From JAGLHV01 sp023132075 [NCBI: bacterium] (GTDB lineage Bacteria; CBDUZB01; JAGLHV01), in the NCBI GenBank assembly GCA_023132075.1, contig JAGLYT010000095.1:1-6426 (forward strand): a stretch of DNA of 6,426 nt, read 5' to 3'. Under the pieces are notes generated by a model. It was not told the origin of the DNA and ran no database searches. It saw nothing but the letters and a program-made list of their open reading frames with translations. How positions within the stretch are numbered: the stretch's first letter is position 1; every line of letters starts with the position of its first letter. Positions 6,136 to 6,426 of this stretch are shown one piece after another. A program made the position numbers and the translations under genes.

Positions 6136-6426
6136 CTATACGACAGCTGTTGATGTACCAATAATTTTAAATACTTTTTTTAATGCCCTCTGAGCACTAT
6201 TCCCGTCATTTAAATGGTTTCCATGTGTTCTAAGGTATTCATCGTCATTAACGTCAGCAGGATACATCCCATGCTCAATATATTGCTGTATTTTATTAAT
6301 TAGTTCTCCAACCGTATCCGCACATACGGCTCGTCTTTCCAACAATTTTCTACTATATTCTGGATATTGAATATGCCGAAGAAGAATGAAAACCGGTTTT
6401 CTTGTGGCCACTGCCTGCAAAGCTGA
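6136..6426 (-). CDS. C-terminal part of GT-B-like glycosyl/glycerophosphotransferase (cut at window edge)
   Basis: Only the last 96 codons are present. The frame stays open to base 6426 and its true start lies outside the window; the TTG at 6420 is an internal Leu codon, not a start. The fragment opens S-A-L-Q-A-V-A-T-R-K-P-V-F-I-L, the pattern of the GT-B C-terminal domain in which a Ser/Ala-Leu-Glu-Ala helix is followed by a strand reading K-P-V. The same pattern occurs at 575-589 of the large 663-residue protein downstream, so the two may share a fold. The rest (V-G-E-L-I-N-K-I-Q-Q-Y-I and a charged, Asn/Asp-rich tail) is typical of the closing helices. It most likely encodes a glycosyltransferase or CDP-glycerol-type glycerophosphotransferase of the same surface-glycan locus; the donor cannot be told from this piece. 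It ends at TAG (6136-6138). Confidence 0.6.
   Translation of the reverse strand, partial: SALQAVATRKPVFILLRHIQYPEYSRKLLERRAVCADTVGELINKIQQYIEHGMYPADVNDDEYLRTHGNHLNDGNSAQRALKKVFKIIGTSTAVV

Noticed and set aside
6418-6420. TTG as a start codon for the rightmost minus-strand gene
   Set aside because: The frame continues open to the window edge with in-family residues (S-A before the Leu), so this codon is an internal Leu of a longer gene.

Overview
This window is a stretch of a surface-polysaccharide (O-antigen, capsule or flagellar-glycan type) biosynthesis locus from an AT-rich bacterium. Every gene I can support lies on the minus strand, so the locus reads from base 6426 down to base 1. Shine-Dalgarno sites are strong and purine-rich, genes are packed tightly, and long A/T homopolymers are common. 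This fits many low-GC anaerobic bacteria (Firmicutes, spirochaetes, candidate phyla). Nothing here fixes the phylum.

In transcription order, the right part (6426-5676) looks like a worn boundary. It holds the 3' end of a GT-B-like glycosyl- or glycerophosphotransferase cut by the window edge. After an 82-base gap with a weak hairpin comes a 104-codon remnant of an ABC exporter. The first ~15 residues of that remnant look like the start of the transmembrane protein, and they are joined directly to the last ~85 residues of the nucleotide-binding domain. The whole middle of the gene is missing.

After a 63-base gap, six genes run with almost no spacing (5675 to 1): a radical SAM protein with a SPASM-like C-terminus, an acylneuraminate-type cytidylyltransferase, a short-chain dehydrogenase/reductase, a D-2-hydroxyacid dehydrogenase, a large surface-carbohydrate protein with a GT-B-like C-terminal half, and the N-terminus of a probable B12-binding radical SAM enzyme that runs off the left edge. 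The junctions are a 4-base overlap, a 27-base gap, direct abutment, a 1-base overlap and a 6-base gap. Several Shine-Dalgarno sites lie within the last codons of the preceding gene, so the block looks like one translationally coupled operon.

My inference is that the cytidylyltransferase activates an acidic sugar as a CMP derivative. The two dehydrogenases and the SPASM radical SAM enzyme would make or modify that acid, and the large protein would transfer or polymerise it. No NeuB-type condensing enzyme is visible, and the cytidylyltransferase departs from the usual family motifs. The substrate may therefore not be an ordinary nonulosonic acid or KDO. The most noteworthy items are this dehydrogenase-cytidylyltransferase-radical SAM cassette and the internally deleted ABC exporter.
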